Assembly: GCA_024803745.1 (NCBI GenBank)
Contig: JANJXV010000161.1
Span: 434,001-498,000 of the forward strand
Direction: 5' to 3'
Origin: Megascapheus bottae
Taxonomy: Eukaryota > Chordata > Mammalia > Rodentia > Geomyidae
Length of the DNA: 64,000 nt
In this document: in pieces, positions 1-11,174 of the stretch
Position numbering within the stretch: position 1 is the first letter of the stretch
How the letters are laid out: the number at the start of each line of letters is the position of its first letter
Position numbers and translations under genes: made by a program
Notes under the pieces: model-generated
The model's input: the letters and a program-made list of their open reading frames with translations, nothing else
Databases searched by the model: none
Told to the model about the DNA's origin: nothing

Positions 1-232
1 CTTTCTGGTAGGCAGGGATCAGCTTTGTCAGCAGCATCTCCAACAGGCCTTCCTCCAGGATCCATAGGTTACAAGGCTCATTCAGAGTCTGAGCTGACTT
101 ACCATCACACTGTATTGGCAAAACAGTGGATATTTCAAACGTAGGAATGGGACCACACTTCACACTGAGGAATTGGTATAGAGTAGATTGGAAATGACAC
201 ACTCTAATCTCAGTATAGTCACTTGAAAGCAC
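1..232 (-). pseudogene. RalGDS/RGL-like REM exon remnant, copy A (cut by window edge)
   Basis: Read on the minus strand this gives the same frame as 33,852-34,083 in copy B. That frame includes LEEGLLEMLLTKLI, close to the 'xAGTLExLVxxLL' opening of the RasGEF N-terminal (REM) domain. The window starts just before the second half of the motif. A GTAAGT donor-like site lies inside the frame on the minus strand, near 95-100. No complete gene structure could be assembled. This is part of the same degraded gene described at 33,785-34,083. Confidence 0.45.
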
Positions 233-854
233 ACAAGAAGGTTGTAGTTTGTGGGCAGGATGATGGGTTCAAATAGGTTTCCTCTCAATATACCTCATCT
301 GAGTTTCCCTGGAGTTTCCTGGCTTTCTTCCTAGAGAAATGCCTGATATACTGGAATTTTGTTTTGGCCCTGACCCAGCATCTACTTCTTCAAGTGAGAC
401 ATCCATATCTCTCATGCCTGAGATCCGAGCCTCCTGACCTTTGGCAACAGCACAGCAACATCTTTCTTCCTCCTGAGCCACAGGCCAAGGGAGCTGACTT
501 GAGCTGGTTGTCACATACAGTGGCTTGGTTACCAGGGTTCCATATTCTGTTCCATTGTGAGGGAGGTAGGGTCACATTTCAAGGCCCAATGACCAAAGCT
601 CCTTGCTCACAGAAGACCTCCCCAAAGACATACTGGAGGCTGAATCTCCCTTCCCACCTCACATATGGATGTAGTAAACAGCACACCTTTTTGTTCAAAT
701 CCCAAGTCATTAACTAGGCGTAAGTGCTAGCCTGGTCTCAGGCTCAAGGAGCCTTTCTTAGGTAAGATCCAAACTTAACTGTCACTATTCCCCTTAGACT
801 TCACAAGACATTTTGCTTCACAGTGCCTTCTCAGCTTGCATTTTGCCTCTTGCA

Positions 855-1060
855 CATTTTTTTTGCTAGTCCTGGGACTTGACCTCAGAGCCTGACCATT
901 GTTCTTAGGCTTTCTTTAGGCTATAGCTGTCCCACCAAGCCACAGCACCACTTCCAGAGTTTTCTATGTATATGGTACTGCAGAATCAAACCGGACTCTT
1001 TTTGTGTGGTAGCCAAGCACTCTACAAATAGATGAAAGACCCAGGCCATCTTGCACATAT
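855..1060 (-). mobile_element. SINE (ID/tRNA-related part) inside F
   Basis: This is the reverse complement of the local SINE. It shows 'tcctgggacttgacctcagagcctgaccattg', then 'ccacagcaccacttccagag', then 'ggtactgcagaatcaaacc', which are the usual landmarks of the tRNA-like part in reverse. The matching insertion is at 34,706-34,912 and, inverted, in the other F copies. Confidence 0.75.
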
Positions 1061-1289
1061 TTTTCACTTCAATCTACTTGGACGTTGTTAGGTTTCTGTA
1101 TCCTAATCTATTTTTCTTCCTGATGAATATCTGTGCTGTCATCTGTAAAAATGCAAGTGGGAAAATCACAGAAGCATTGGTGACATAAAAAAAGTCTTAC
1201 AGACATAGATAAGTGTTCATTCTTTGTAGGAGAAAGGATATTTTGATATGAAGATGATGACTATTTATAAATACTTAATCTGGGTTTAG

Positions 1290-1490
1290 ACTTTGGCCCA
1301 GTGGTAGAGGGCTTGCCTAGCATCCATGAAGATCTAGGTTTGAGTCCTTAATATCACACAGATATAAAAATCCATATGGCAATGTGGCTCAAGTGGCAGA
1401 GGGCTAGACTTGGGAAAAGCCAAGAGCAGTGCTCAGGCCCTGAGTTCAAGCCCCAGGAATGGCAGAAAAAACAAAAGAAAAGAAAAGAAA
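1290..1490 (+). mobile_element. SINE inside F, with A-rich tail
   Basis: This is a forward SINE: 'ggcccagtggtagagggcttgcc', 'gaagatctaggtttgagtcc', then 'tggctcaagtggcagagggc' and 'ggccctgagttcaagcccc', ending in an A-rich tail at about 1,465-1,495. 'ggtttgagtcc' resembles a pol III B box. The copy B counterpart is 35,142-35,345. Confidence 0.8.
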
Positions 1491-1663
1491 AGAAATGTGC
1501 TTTTTACAAGTTATTCACTCACAGCATTTGCCTCTGAATTCTTCGCTTCTGCATCTTGTGACTTATCCCTTTCCCTCAATGTAGACAAGAAAAACAGATT
1601 TTATTACTTGCTATCCTTTGTCCAATCTTTGGATATTAATTCAAAATACAATATTGCCTGAAA

Positions 1664-1725
1664 TATTGTGTGTGTGCATGTGTGTGTGTATCTGCCAATG
1701 TGTGCATGCACACATGTGTACAGGG
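1664..1725. repeat. Imperfect (TG)n repeat
   Basis: A stretch rich in 'gtgtgtg' with 'catg' interruptions. Copy B has the same repeat at 35,517-35,577 with small differences. Confidence 0.7.
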
Positions 1726-1729
1726 TTTA

Positions 1730-2540
1730 GGGCTTACTCATAGGGCCTGTGTGATAACCCTCAGCATCTTTTCCTCATAGGTATTGGTCTTTCACTTGTA
1801 GCTTATTATAGCTAATTGGAGTTGAGATATTCACTCAATTTCTTGCCCTGTGCATTGGAACCCAGTGCTGGGTTCTCATATTGTTAATTGTAGCTATAGA
1901 GAAGCCTGAGGTCTGGGGATCCTCGTTAGAATCCAGCCCCTGAGAGAAAGTCACTGATAGAAATCTTTATCTTCAGTTAAGCACGAATAAATAAGGCAAA
2001 AGTGGAACTGTGGCTCAGTTCCTCTTGTAGCAGCCATGAGAAAATTAGTAATTGGCAGCACCTGGTCCCTGAGAGAAATCCTTAGCACTGGTTCAAAAAA
2101 AGAAAGAAAATAATGAAAAAAATTAAAACTTGCTGAGGAATCCATAAGGATAAACGTGCCTGTGAATAATCTTGTCATTTCAGATTCCCTCAAGAGCTTA
2201 TGTCTCTCTATATTTTTTTCAAGTTTTTTTTAAAGATATTTACATATTTTCTATCTTTCTTAAACAGAGATAGCCATGCACAAAACACAAACACAAACTC
2301 TCACACAGTATACCACCCACCCATAAGTGTCTGGCTATGTATATATGTATAGTCATATGTATTGATCTGTCTCTCTATACTAATATATAAATGCATAAAC
2401 ATATGTATTTAGACAAACAGGAAACATACATAGATAGGTCTCAGGCATTTCCAGATTTTGTGCAAGTCTTCTGAGTGCAACTTACCATTGTATTGTTTGT
2501 CAAGATAGAGTCCCTCTAACTTTTGGCCAGCTTCTTGTCC
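1730..2540. other. Unassigned non-coding stretch
   Basis: No recognisable gene or clear element. It is AT-rich with short A/T runs, and about 1,990-2,110 has weak SINE-like wording ('ctgtggctcagttcc'). Its copy B counterpart is 35,582-36,390, with scattered substitutions and no sign of coding constraint. Confidence 0.5.
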
Positions 2541-2544
2541 TTTG

Positions 2545-2745
2545 ATACTTTTTTCTGCCAGTCCTGGGTTTTGAAGGCTAGGCCTGGATGCTGTCACTGA
2601 GCTTGAGCTTCTTGCATTCAGTAGTTTATTGCAGATAAGAGTCTCATGGAGTTTCTGTCCTGGGCTGGCTTTGAATTGTGATCCTCAGATCTCAAACTAC
2701 TGAGTAGCTAGGATGACAGTCTTGAGCTACCAGTACCTGGTTCCT
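2545..2745 (-). mobile_element. Dimeric SINE, reverse
   Basis: Reads 'tttctgccagtcctgggttttga', 'gataagagtctcatgg', 'ggctggctttgaattgtgatcctcagatctca', 'ctactgagtagctagga', which is the reverse of both SINE halves. It is diverged. The copy B counterpart is 36,396-36,596. Confidence 0.8.
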
Positions 2746-2749
2746 TTGC

Positions 2750-4520
2750 CTCTTTTACCCTTTTTTTGGCCCCACCACAGGCATGGTATCTACCTTCCTA
2801 TGTTCTCTCCACCTTCCCCCAGACAGGGGTCTGACAGATGCTTTCCACCCACTTATTCATGTTCTCCTCTGTATTGGCTGACAGCTAAGACATGCACTCA
2901 CTTGTCTGGATGCCAAACACAAAGCCATGTGATTGTTTCTCAGTCTGGAACATCCTATCAGATTTATAGCACCACAGAGGGTCAGGTTGATGCTCCTCCA
3001 GGGCTTCTTAAATTGTTCTCATATTAATCCACAACACGTTTGTCATCACTTGTCCAGCTAATTCATGGACTAAAGCAGCATTCCCTACAAACTTAGATCC
3101 CAATACCATGAGGACACTCAAGGTTGCATTAGGAGTGTGACCTGCAGGTGGATGTGAGCCTGTCTAAGTTGGAGGGGATTTCTACACCACAGGAAATTGA
3201 ATACAAATTTAGAATCTGCTTTCATGAGGTGACAATCTCTGGCAGATGTTCTTATCAAATGTGGCACTGCCTACTTCCAGCTTAAAACATGGTTTGATGA
3301 CCCAGCATAACAGAGAATGTATTCACCCCGGCCCAACACATACGCTGGGACCCTGAACTTTCAGGTAGCATTTGGCTTTGAAGGTCATGAGATCTTAGTC
3401 TATAAATGGTGAGCCCCCTCCCGTGAGGCATAGCAAACGGAGCCAAAGTGCAACCCAATTAAGCACCAGATCAAGCTTCCCTTCTACAGTAGGGTATGGT
3501 TTGAAAACTGTGCATAGCTTCTGTTTGAAGCCAGTCCAGAAAGGAAAGTCCATGAAACTCTCATTTCCAGTTAACTGCCAAGAAAAAGCCAAAGATAGAG
3601 ATGAAACTCAAGAGAGCTAGAGAGCCATCTGAAAAGAATGGTTACACCCTGCAACATCCTCATTATCTGATCTTGAAAACATCTCTGCGTGCATCCCAGC
3701 ATGCAGCCAGCATCTGGGATTGACAGTGACCCCTGCGCCCATTGGCAATCTGCACTGTCTCTGACATCTGTAATGTGAACCTCATTCTGTTGGGTTTGTG
3801 AAGCGGTGTCAACCCTGCAGAAGGACCCAACTGTGCCCTAACTCCCACTGTCCCCTGGGGCCCCTAGCATTCCCCCATCTGCACCCCTCCTGTGGCTTCT
3901 GATCCTAGGGAGCCCTCCTGCCCTGTCCAACACTCACATGAAGTGCATATTTCTTCTCCTGGGGCAACTTCTCCACAGAGAGTACATGACATGCCCACTC
4001 TCCAGGCACGGGGAGATCCTGCCAAAGTAGCAAATCAGTGATAAGGACATAAAGTGATGAATAGAATTTTAGATTCTGATGGTAGACAGTCTGCAAAATC
4101 CAAGGGAGAATGGAATTGGAGGGGACCAGGGATCAGGATGTGGGCATGGAGCTTCCCTGCCAAGGGGGTAGGGGAAGTCACAGGCTGGGGGATGCACAGG
4201 ATGATCCATGGCCCTGTGCAGCTACTGGGTCACCCCCTTCTGCATCTCAGCCTTTGGCTTTGAGCTCTGTGATCGTCAAGATGTGCACAGTCTGTACTCT
4301 GGCTGGCAGAAGAAAGGACCCTGGGAAGACAATTGTAGACCCTTTGTGAGTGTAGGAAGGGTTAGGCTGGACACCCAGTCCAAGAGGAGCTAAAACTGGA
4401 GTCGAGGGGTGTGCAAGGAGTGGGTGTGAGGGTTGTGGGCAGTCACAGTCACGGCAGAGGTGGCTCTGTCTGTGGGGTGAGTGCCTCCCTGCAGGCACAG
4501 CACTGGACATATCAGAGATC
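2750..4520. other. Unique, GC-richer stretch without a recognised gene
   Basis: Several open frames of 60-110 codons occur on both strands, but they overlap each other and none resembles a protein family I know. The copy B counterpart (36,600-38,375) has substitutions and small indels that change these frames, for example around 4,208/38,058, which argues against coding. It could be intron or promoter-side sequence of the RalGDS-like remnant. The sequence does not decide this. Confidence 0.4.
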
Positions 4521-4527
4521 CACATGA

Positions 4528-4648
4528 AAAGGAAAAGCAGGAAATGGCACTATGGTTCAAATGGTAGAGCATCAACCTTGAGCAAAAGAGCTCAGGGACA
4601 GTACCCAGGACCTGAGTTCAAGCCTCATGACTGTAAAAGAAAAAGAAC
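4528..4648 (+). mobile_element. SINE, tRNA-like half, forward
   Basis: Shows 'gaaatggcactatggttcaaatggtagagcat', 'gagcaaaagagctcagggacagtaccc' and 'cctgagttcaagcctcatgactg', followed by an A-rich tail. The copy B counterpart is 38,380-38,500. Confidence 0.85.
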
Positions 4649-4649
4649 C

Positions 4650-5880
4650 AGGACTATGAGATGGAACCTGGTACTCTCTTGGTCTAATCAGACACAAGAA
4701 GAGGCCGGGATAGGCTGTGGAAAAACACAGAGAACATCTTCCCCCAGCTCATCCTGTCCTGCATGCAGGGACAGCCATGTAACTAGGGCTACGGTGAGAT
4801 CATCTTCACCCCTGTGCTGCCATCTGAATTGTAGGCCTCTGTCCTGGCATGGGGTGTCCTGATGGCTGAGCAGGTGCCCTAACCCTAGATGGAGAGCAGC
4901 CACTGACTGTGGTAGCTAAGGAGAGATCTGTTCCATAGCTATCAGGCCACCCAGCATGGGAGCCATAACCACCCCCCACCCAGGTAGAGGCCAATGGTTA
5001 GGTTCTCCAGGTGCTACTAACATTGCCCCACCCCTAGCTCTGGGTACACGTGACATTCCCTCCACAAGGAGCAGGACTAAGTGAAGGATCAGGAAGCTGC
5101 CTATGGGCTTCAGATGATGGCCAGGCTGGCACTACAGATGGCCTCAATCTGTCAGCACCTTCCCCTGCATCCATCCTTCCTCCATCATGCCTCTCTACCT
5201 CCCACCCATTAACCTTGGAAACCAATGAACTGGGCTCTCATCATTCCTCTCATCTCTTCACCCACCTTGCCATGCGTCCATCCCTCTGTCACTTCCACCC
5301 CACACACATCCCACCACCAGCCACCCTCTAGCTTATGAGGATCTCAGAGGAAGCTCTTGGTGAAGGGCTTGTGACCACAAAAGAGTTACTATCACCCGCT
5401 CCGGCCTGATCCACCACAGAATAAGAACAGCCAAGCAGGCACACACTGCAACAGAGTTGCTCTGCTGCCACTCTGATTTCTTCATTGCCAGGACTTGGCT
5501 CTCCCCAGCCTCTCAGCTCAGTAACCAGAACATTGTGCTTTCACAGAGCCATGGCTTCCAGTCTCCATGGACACAATGACATCAAGGTGATGCCAACTTC
5601 CCCATCTCTATATACTTCTAACTATGGGATGGGAGCTGAGGTTCTCTTCTGTCACTCCATCCGCTAAGAGGCTCATGCAGATTTCTATCCTTTGCTCATC
5701 ATGGTGACTCTTTGGTTAACAAGTCACTGCTGGGCTTCCAGTTCACCACATATAGAACCCATACTCCAACACTTTTCTTAGAAGGACTGATGACTTTTAA
5801 ATGTTCTCTAGTTTTAAATTTATAGTTCCTTCTCTCTTTCATTTATATATTTCCCTTCCTCACATCCTTCACTTTTTTAC
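4650..5880. other. Unique stretch, no recognised gene
   Basis: GC-moderate sequence with a pyrimidine-rich part at about 5,150-5,330. The longest open frame (5,050-5,331, plus) is low-complexity in Ser/Pro/His and matches nothing I know. Copy B (38,500-39,725) carries small indels here, including loss of 'taggt' near 38,850, consistent with non-coding DNA. Confidence 0.4.
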
Positions 5881-5884
5881 CTTC

Positions 5885-6110
5885 CTTCTTTCATTCCTGG
5901 CCTTGAACTCAAAACCTGGACCTTTTTCTTAGCTGTTCTTTGCTCAAGGTAGCACTCTAGCTCCTGAGCCACAGGTCTACTTCAATCTTTGTTCTTGCTC
6001 TAAACTGGGAGTATGAGTCTCATGCATTTTTCCCTTTGCTGGGTTGGTTTTAAACCACAATACTAAGATCAGGATCCTGAATATGCCTCGGATTACAGGT
6101 ATTATCTAAT
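5885..6110 (-). mobile_element. Old SINE, reverse
   Basis: 'cctggccttgaactcaaaacctgg', 'gctcaaggtagcactctagctcctgagccaca' and 'ggattacaggta' give a worn dimeric SINE in reverse. The copy B counterpart is 39,733-39,960. Confidence 0.75.
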
Positions 6111-6114
6111 CAAA

Positions 6115-7040
6115 ACAAATTCCTGATTTCTTTTTTAGACATAATTAGTTCTTTCAGGTGAGCCACCAGCCACTCATGCAAGGGCATTGCAGGATCCCAG
6201 CATTCATCTTGTCTCCAGTCTTATTCCATCCATCTCACAATGGTCGTCTAAAACACCCTGCTGCATGCTTGAAGTCACAAGGAACGTTCTCAACGCCATG
6301 AGAAGCCCCCTTAAGCTCTGCCTCAGACATGCCCAGCCCCCATCCCACTTCCACATGAGCATTTGATTAGGAGAAATCTCCTGAGTACATCATCATCTTT
6401 TCCTCACCATTCAAATTTCATCTTTGGAGTCATTTCTCCCAGACAAAGAGGAACATGATCCATGGTTTGATAGCAGCTCCAGCTTCATAGTCCCAGCCAC
6501 CAACACCCCCCCCATTACCCTGCCAGACACCTGAATTCAAGAACAATGTTTACACTACCCCTGACTCTTATCAAATGTTTTAACTTATACAGTGCATTAA
6601 AATAATTTTACTAAATGGAATAAACACATGGCATCAAGCTTCAGAATCTTTGCACCTGAACTTTTAGTGAATAACAGACACACCAGCATTTCTGTAGCCA
6701 ACAGAAATCTTAGCTTTGAGATTTCAGCATTCCTGGTATCCAAGTTTGGATGTGCTAACACTGCCCTTAACGAGGCACTTCAACCACACAATCCCACAAC
6801 AATCACTGTCATTTGACATTCACTGGTAGGTGGTGCTCGGAAAAAGACTGATGTGCCAACTCCATGCTGGCTTGACCTATGCCATCTTCAAACCTGGAGG
6901 AAGTGGGGCTCCTCTCTCCGTGACATGTTTTGTGTACTACCCCAGGAGGACCTTTACCTTGAGTCAAAATTATGAAGACTATCTCTACCAGCAAAGATTC
7001 CAGTGAGATGTGCCTACATATATAAAGCTAAAATCTCACT
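6115..7040. other. Unique stretch, no recognised gene
   Basis: I see no repeat or gene. The frame at 6,628-6,816 (plus, 62 codons) also stays open in copy B (40,476-40,664) with a few replacements, but it has no known motif and is too short to call. Confidence 0.4.
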
Positions 7041-7044
7041 AAAG

Positions 7045-7280
7045 TGAGGTTGTTGGCAGTGCTGGAGCCTGAACTCAGGGCCTGGGCACTAAGCATTTGT
7101 ACTCAAGACTAGCCCTTTACCACTTGAGCCCAAACTCCATTCCCAGCTGTTATTATTTTTGGTAGTAAGAATCTATCAGACTTTCCTGTTCTAGGTGACT
7201 TGGAACTTCCATACTCAGATCTCAGCCTCCTGACCAGCCTGGATTAAAAGGGTGGATCAGCCATGCGCCACACCTGAGGA
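7045..7280 (-). mobile_element. SINE, reverse, dimeric
   Basis: 'gagcctgaactcagggcctgggcact', 'ccctttaccacttgagccc' and 'ctcagatctcagcctcctga' mark a reverse dimeric SINE. The copy B counterpart is 40,893-41,128. Confidence 0.8.
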
Positions 7281-7659
7281 CTTCTGCCAGCACATTTTTT
7301 CCCAAAAATTGGAAGAGGAAGATGAGGGAGGATTGGGCTCATCCTGACCTGCATATGAAGGAGAGCATCAGCCCGTGAAATTCATTCCCTGTTGTAGGCT
7401 GCTGGAGAAAAGGTAGCAAATAGGCACAGGCTGGCAGCAGATGCCACAGAACATCTTGTGACCAAGACTCCCAGAGCAGACCTCAGAATCGATGACAGAG
7501 TTGGATCTATCCAGTAACAGAGGCAGTGGTGACACCTGAAACTGCGCGTTTGAGCCTTTGCAGCTAGTAAACAGGGCCACCTATGTCTCAATGAGAAAGG
7601 TGAGATTTTGGTGGAGAAGGTGAGATTAAACATTATGTATCATGCAAGAAGACAGACTA

Positions 7660-8507
7660 TAAGGGGTCTTTTATTATTCCAAGTGAAATTTTGGATTTCC
7701 TCTTCTGTTTCTTTAAAGAATGACATTGGGATATTGATTGAAGATTGCCATTTTTACAATATTACTCCTTCCAAACCAGGAGCATAGGTTTTTGCATTTC
7801 CTCAATTCTGCGTTAATTTCCTTCTCCAGGGTTTATAGTTCCATCAAAAAGGGGCTTTACATTCTAAGTTAATTCCTAGGTATTTTATTTTCTTTCATAG
7901 CAAAATGAGTTGCTATCCTGATTCTTGCCTCATTCCTCTCGTTTCTTGGCATATAAGAAGGCAGTTGACATTGAAGGTTAATTTTATACCCTGCTACCTT
8001 ACCAAAGTTTTATATCAGCTCAAGCAGCTTCGGAGTAGAGACTATAGGGTTCTTTAAATACAGAATCATGTCATCTGTAAGGAGAGAAAGTTTCAGTTCC
8101 TCTTTCCCTTTTCCTCCTCACTCCAGTTAGAATGGCCAAGATCCAGAAATCTAATAACTTATGCTGGAGGGGATGTGGCCAGGAGGGATCACTACTACAC
8201 TGTGGTGGGATTGCAAACTCGTTCAACCACTATGGAAAGCACTATGGCAGTATCCCAAAAAGACTAAACATAGAGCTCCCCTGTGATCCAGCAATTTCAC
8301 TACTTGCCAATCGTCCAGATAGGACATACTAAATTCACTAGAACAATAACATTTATCACAGCACTATTTACTATAGCAAAGGTATGGAACCAACCCAGAT
8401 GCCCGTCAGTTGATGAGTAGATCAAATATGGTATTTTTACACAATGGAATTCTGTGCTTCTGTCAGAAAGAATGACATAGACGAATTTGTAAGGAAATAG
8501 AAAGACT
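7660..8507 (+). mobile_element. L1 fragment with inverted 5' part (copy A)
   Basis: Bases 7,660-8,112 match the reverse-transcriptase part of L1 ORF2 on the minus strand (counterpart of about 55,950-56,447). Bases 8,116-8,507 match the ORF2 C-terminal part on the plus strand (counterpart of about 55,165 down to 54,735), reading [14 protein letters not shown] and LNIELPCDPAI. About 0.8 kb between the two is missing. An inverted 5' part joined to a forward 3' part with a deletion is the known signature of twin priming during L1 insertion. The 3' end is not present; a CT repeat follows. Copy A also lacks about 32 bp near 7,742 that copy B retains. Confidence 0.8.
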
Positions 8508-8529
8508 GTAAAGTTTAGAAATTAGTTTC

Positions 8530-8692
8530 TGTCTCCTTCTCTATCTCTGTACAATTTAGAAGTTCCTGTTTCTCTCACTTTCTGTCTCTTTTCTCTTTTT
8601 TCTCTCTCTTTCTCTCCCTCTTTCTGTCTCTCTCTTTCTGTCTCTCTCTTTCTGTCTCTCTCTCTGTCTCTCTCTCTGTCTCTCTCTGTCTC

Positions 8693-8768
<76 letters not shown>
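8530..8768. repeat. (CT)n/(CTGTCT)n microsatellite, copy A
   Basis: About 240 bp of CT with 'tgtctctctctc' interruptions, becoming pure CT at 8,700-8,768. It makes long artificial Arg/Glu open frames on the minus strand. Copy B (42,410-42,662) differs in length and in interruption pattern. Confidence 0.97.
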
Positions 8769-8769
<1 letters not shown>

Positions 8770-8771
<2 letters not shown>

Positions 8772-8938
8772 CTTAGGCTTGAACTCAGGGACTGAGCTAC
8801 TTTTGCTCAAGGTTAGCACTCTACCATTTGGACCACAGTGCTGCTTCTGGCTTACTCTTTTCACGTAGTATTGAGGAATCTAACCCAGGCCTTCATCCTT
8901 GATAGGTTAGCACTCTACCACTAAGCCACACAGTCAGC
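8770..8938 (-). mobile_element. SINE, reverse, next to the CT repeat
   Basis: 'ggcttgaactcagggactgagc', 'gctcaaggttagcactctaccatttg' and 'gtattgaggaatctaacccaggccttca' mark the reverse tRNA-like half. The CT run may have grown from its pyrimidine tract. The copy B counterpart is 42,664-42,837. Confidence 0.8.
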
Positions 8939-9209
8939 TTTTAGAGGTTTCTGACAAAGGTTTTCCTACATGCTATTATTTCTTCTGTGAGTGCTCTTAA
9001 TGCTTGCTGAAGGTTGACTTTGTTTAGAAGACTTACCTTAATGCTCCCATATACAGAGATTCTACATATTGCTGAATGTTTTTCATTACTCAGAATTTCT
9101 CTATTGTGTATGTTCTGAAATGTACTGAAGACTGACTTCTGATTAAAAGTCATTGCACATTTGTTCTATTCATTAGTTTTCTTTTCTTCTATGGGAATCA
9201 GGTTTGTGA

Positions 9210-11169
9210 TGAACACAGAAGTATGCCTTCCAGGTCAAACACTTTCCACATTTGTAATATTCATAAGGTTTTTCTCTCCTATGTGCATTTTATACTTAGT
9301 CATGCGTTCATGATGGATTTTTCATATTCTTATATTCATACGATTTTTATCCTGTGTCTGTGTGGTATCATGCAAACTCAACTATGAGTTCTTCAAAAAA
9401 ATTTCCCTTTCATTTTATTCATAGGATTCTATCCTGTGGGTGTTTAGTGATAAATCTTGACTTGTGCCTTCTGGGGAAAAGACTGAACATTTGCTACATT
9501 CATTAAGGGTTTTATCTTGTGTTGGTTCTGTGACACAAGCTGAGTTTTCTTCCACAGACTAAAAAGTCTTTCCTATTTATTACATTGCTAAGGCTTCTCA
9601 TATGTGTGAACTCTCTTACGCTTCCTGAAGGGTGAATACTGCACGAAAGACTTTCAACTTTGGTTATATTCCTAAGGTTTCTAATATGTGTGAATTCTGT
9701 TATGCCTCCTGTAATGTGACTTCCATCTGAAGGTCTTACCACATTTGATGCACTCGTACAGTTTCTCTCCTGTGTGTGTTCTCTGATGCCATTTGAGGGA
9801 AGACTTCCATTTGAAAGACATTCCACATCGGTTACATTCATAAGGTTTTTCTCCTGTTTGAATTGTCTTATGCATGTTGAGGTTTGGCGTCTGTGTGAAG
9901 GACTTTCCACATATGTTACACTCATAAGGTGTTTCTCCTGAGTATATTCTCTGATGAACATGGAGTTTTACCTTCCATTTGAAAGACTTTCCGCATTCAC
10001 TACTTGCATAAGTTTTCTCTCCTGTGTGTTTTCTATAATGCCCATCAAGATATGACTTCCAATTGAAGGTCTTTCCACATTTGTTGCACACATAAGGTTT
10101 CTCTCCTGTGTGTGTTCTTTGACGCAATTTGAGGGAAGATTTCTGTCGGAAAGACTTTACACATTGGTTACATTCATAAGGTTTCACTCCTGTGTGTATT
10201 CTCTGATGAACACGAAGTTTTCCCTTCCCTTGGAAAGACATTCCACATTCATTACACTTATAAGATTTCTCTCCTGTGTGTGTTATTTGATGAACTCGAA
10301 GGTGTATCTTCTGGGTGAAAGACTTTTCTCATTTGTTACATTCATAAGGTTTCTCTTCTGTGTGTCTTCTCTGGTGCAAAGTGAGGTATGATTTCAGTCT
10401 AAAAGTCTTCCCACATTTATCCCATTCATAAGATTTCTCTTCTGTGTGAGATCTCTGATGTGTGCTGAGAGCTGAATTCTGGGCAGAAATTTTATTACGT
10501 TCCTCATATTCATAAGGTTTGTCTTCTCTTGGAGATCGAGGTTGGAGCGTCAGGTCTGACTTCTCAGAAATTAATTTTCACACTTGATGTACGCATCACA
10601 TATCTCAGGATATTTGCTCTGAGGTATTGTAAGGCGTATTTCATTACTGAAAGATTTCTCACATTCACTACATGTATGAGGAGTCTCTCCTGTGTACATT
10701 TTCGGATGTGTAGTGATGGTCGGTGTTAAGTACAATATTTTTCATCACACAGTACATTTAGCAGTTTTCCTCCCTCCCTGAAGAATTTCTTGGGCAGGGA
10801 GAACAGAATTATGATACTGCAGATCTTTTGGACTGTCACAATCATGAATAAAATGCTCTGAATAGCCGATGGATTTTTTAAGAACAGGAGACATACGAGA
10901 TCTATATGCAGCATGCATCTCATCAGGCTTAGGAGACAGAAGCATGTTCTGACACTTAATGAACTCCTCAGTCCTCACCCCTAAGTTGTTACCGTTATTA
11001 CTAATCAGCTCTGGATTATGTGTAGAGCTCAAATTTAAAGTTGTTGCTAATCTCACATTTTCCTCCACTTCGATACTACTTGCAACTGCTACTTCACATA
11101 GACATTCATGTGGACTTTCCTGGCAAGTCTTGAACACATTTTCCATTACCTGGACATCTAAAATGAGTC
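9210..11169 (-). pseudogene. KRAB zinc-finger gene, linker + C2H2 finger exon (copy A), broken
   Basis: A 'tttttttctag' acceptor opens the exon at 11,169. The frame joins the KRAB-B exon in phase and stays open for about 140 codons of Ser/Glu-rich linker. It then meets two adjacent TGA codons (10,742-10,747) and a TAA (10,571-10,573). A degenerate finger (CSECEKSFSNE) lies in that same frame between the stops. A frameshift near 10,560 leads into the main array of about ten TGEKPY-linked C2H2 fingers, down to 9,681. Copy A has a further TGA at 10,329-10,331 in place of a zinc Cys, a Cys-to-Ser (YASSECGKSF), a His-to-Arg (LKLRQRTH) and a finger ending in Gln. Decayed fingers run on to about 9,210. 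As a zinc-finger protein it is dead; the upstream KRAB part may not be. Confidence 0.88.
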
Positions 11170-11174
11170 CTAGA

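Larger units (their letters stand above)
240..1602 (+). repeat. Segment F, copy next to the REM remains (copy A)
   Basis: About 1.36 kb here is an inverted, diverged copy of the F segments that sit between L1s at 18,996-20,364, 52,870-54,252 and 60,301-61,670. Homology begins at 'ttgtagtttgtgggcagg' and stops near 'gacaagaaaaacaga'. It includes two SINEs at matching positions, so those SINEs inserted before F was copied. Both strands carry short open frames (for example 269-514 minus) that are kept among F copies, but I recognise no protein. On the minus strand the frame is followed by a donor-like 'gag|gtatat', and 'gag|gtaaat' in the L1-flanked copies, so F could once have held an exon of the RalGDS-like gene. 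That is speculative. Confidence 0.8.

Noticed and set aside
1290..1400. tRNA gene
   Set aside because: B-box-like words occur in the SINEs, but there is no complete cloverleaf. They are tRNA-derived SINE heads.
5050..5331. A 93-codon Ser/Pro/His frame kept in both copies (also 38,896-39,177)
   Set aside because: Low complexity, no start context, splice sites or known motif. Conservation is no better than in the surrounding non-coding DNA.
8522..8864. Long Arg/Glu open frames on the minus strand (also 42,402-42,761 and 29,189-29,398)
   Set aside because: They are translations of CT microsatellites and have no coding value.
9512..9961. A 149-codon minus frame beside the fingers
   Set aside because: It is the neighbouring frame of the finger repeats, which forces a repeating pattern without Cys/His spacing. 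The finger frame is 9,681-10,241.
10110..10391. Plus-strand frames across the finger exons (also 43,993-44,274)
   Set aside because: They are antisense shadows of the C2H2 repeats.
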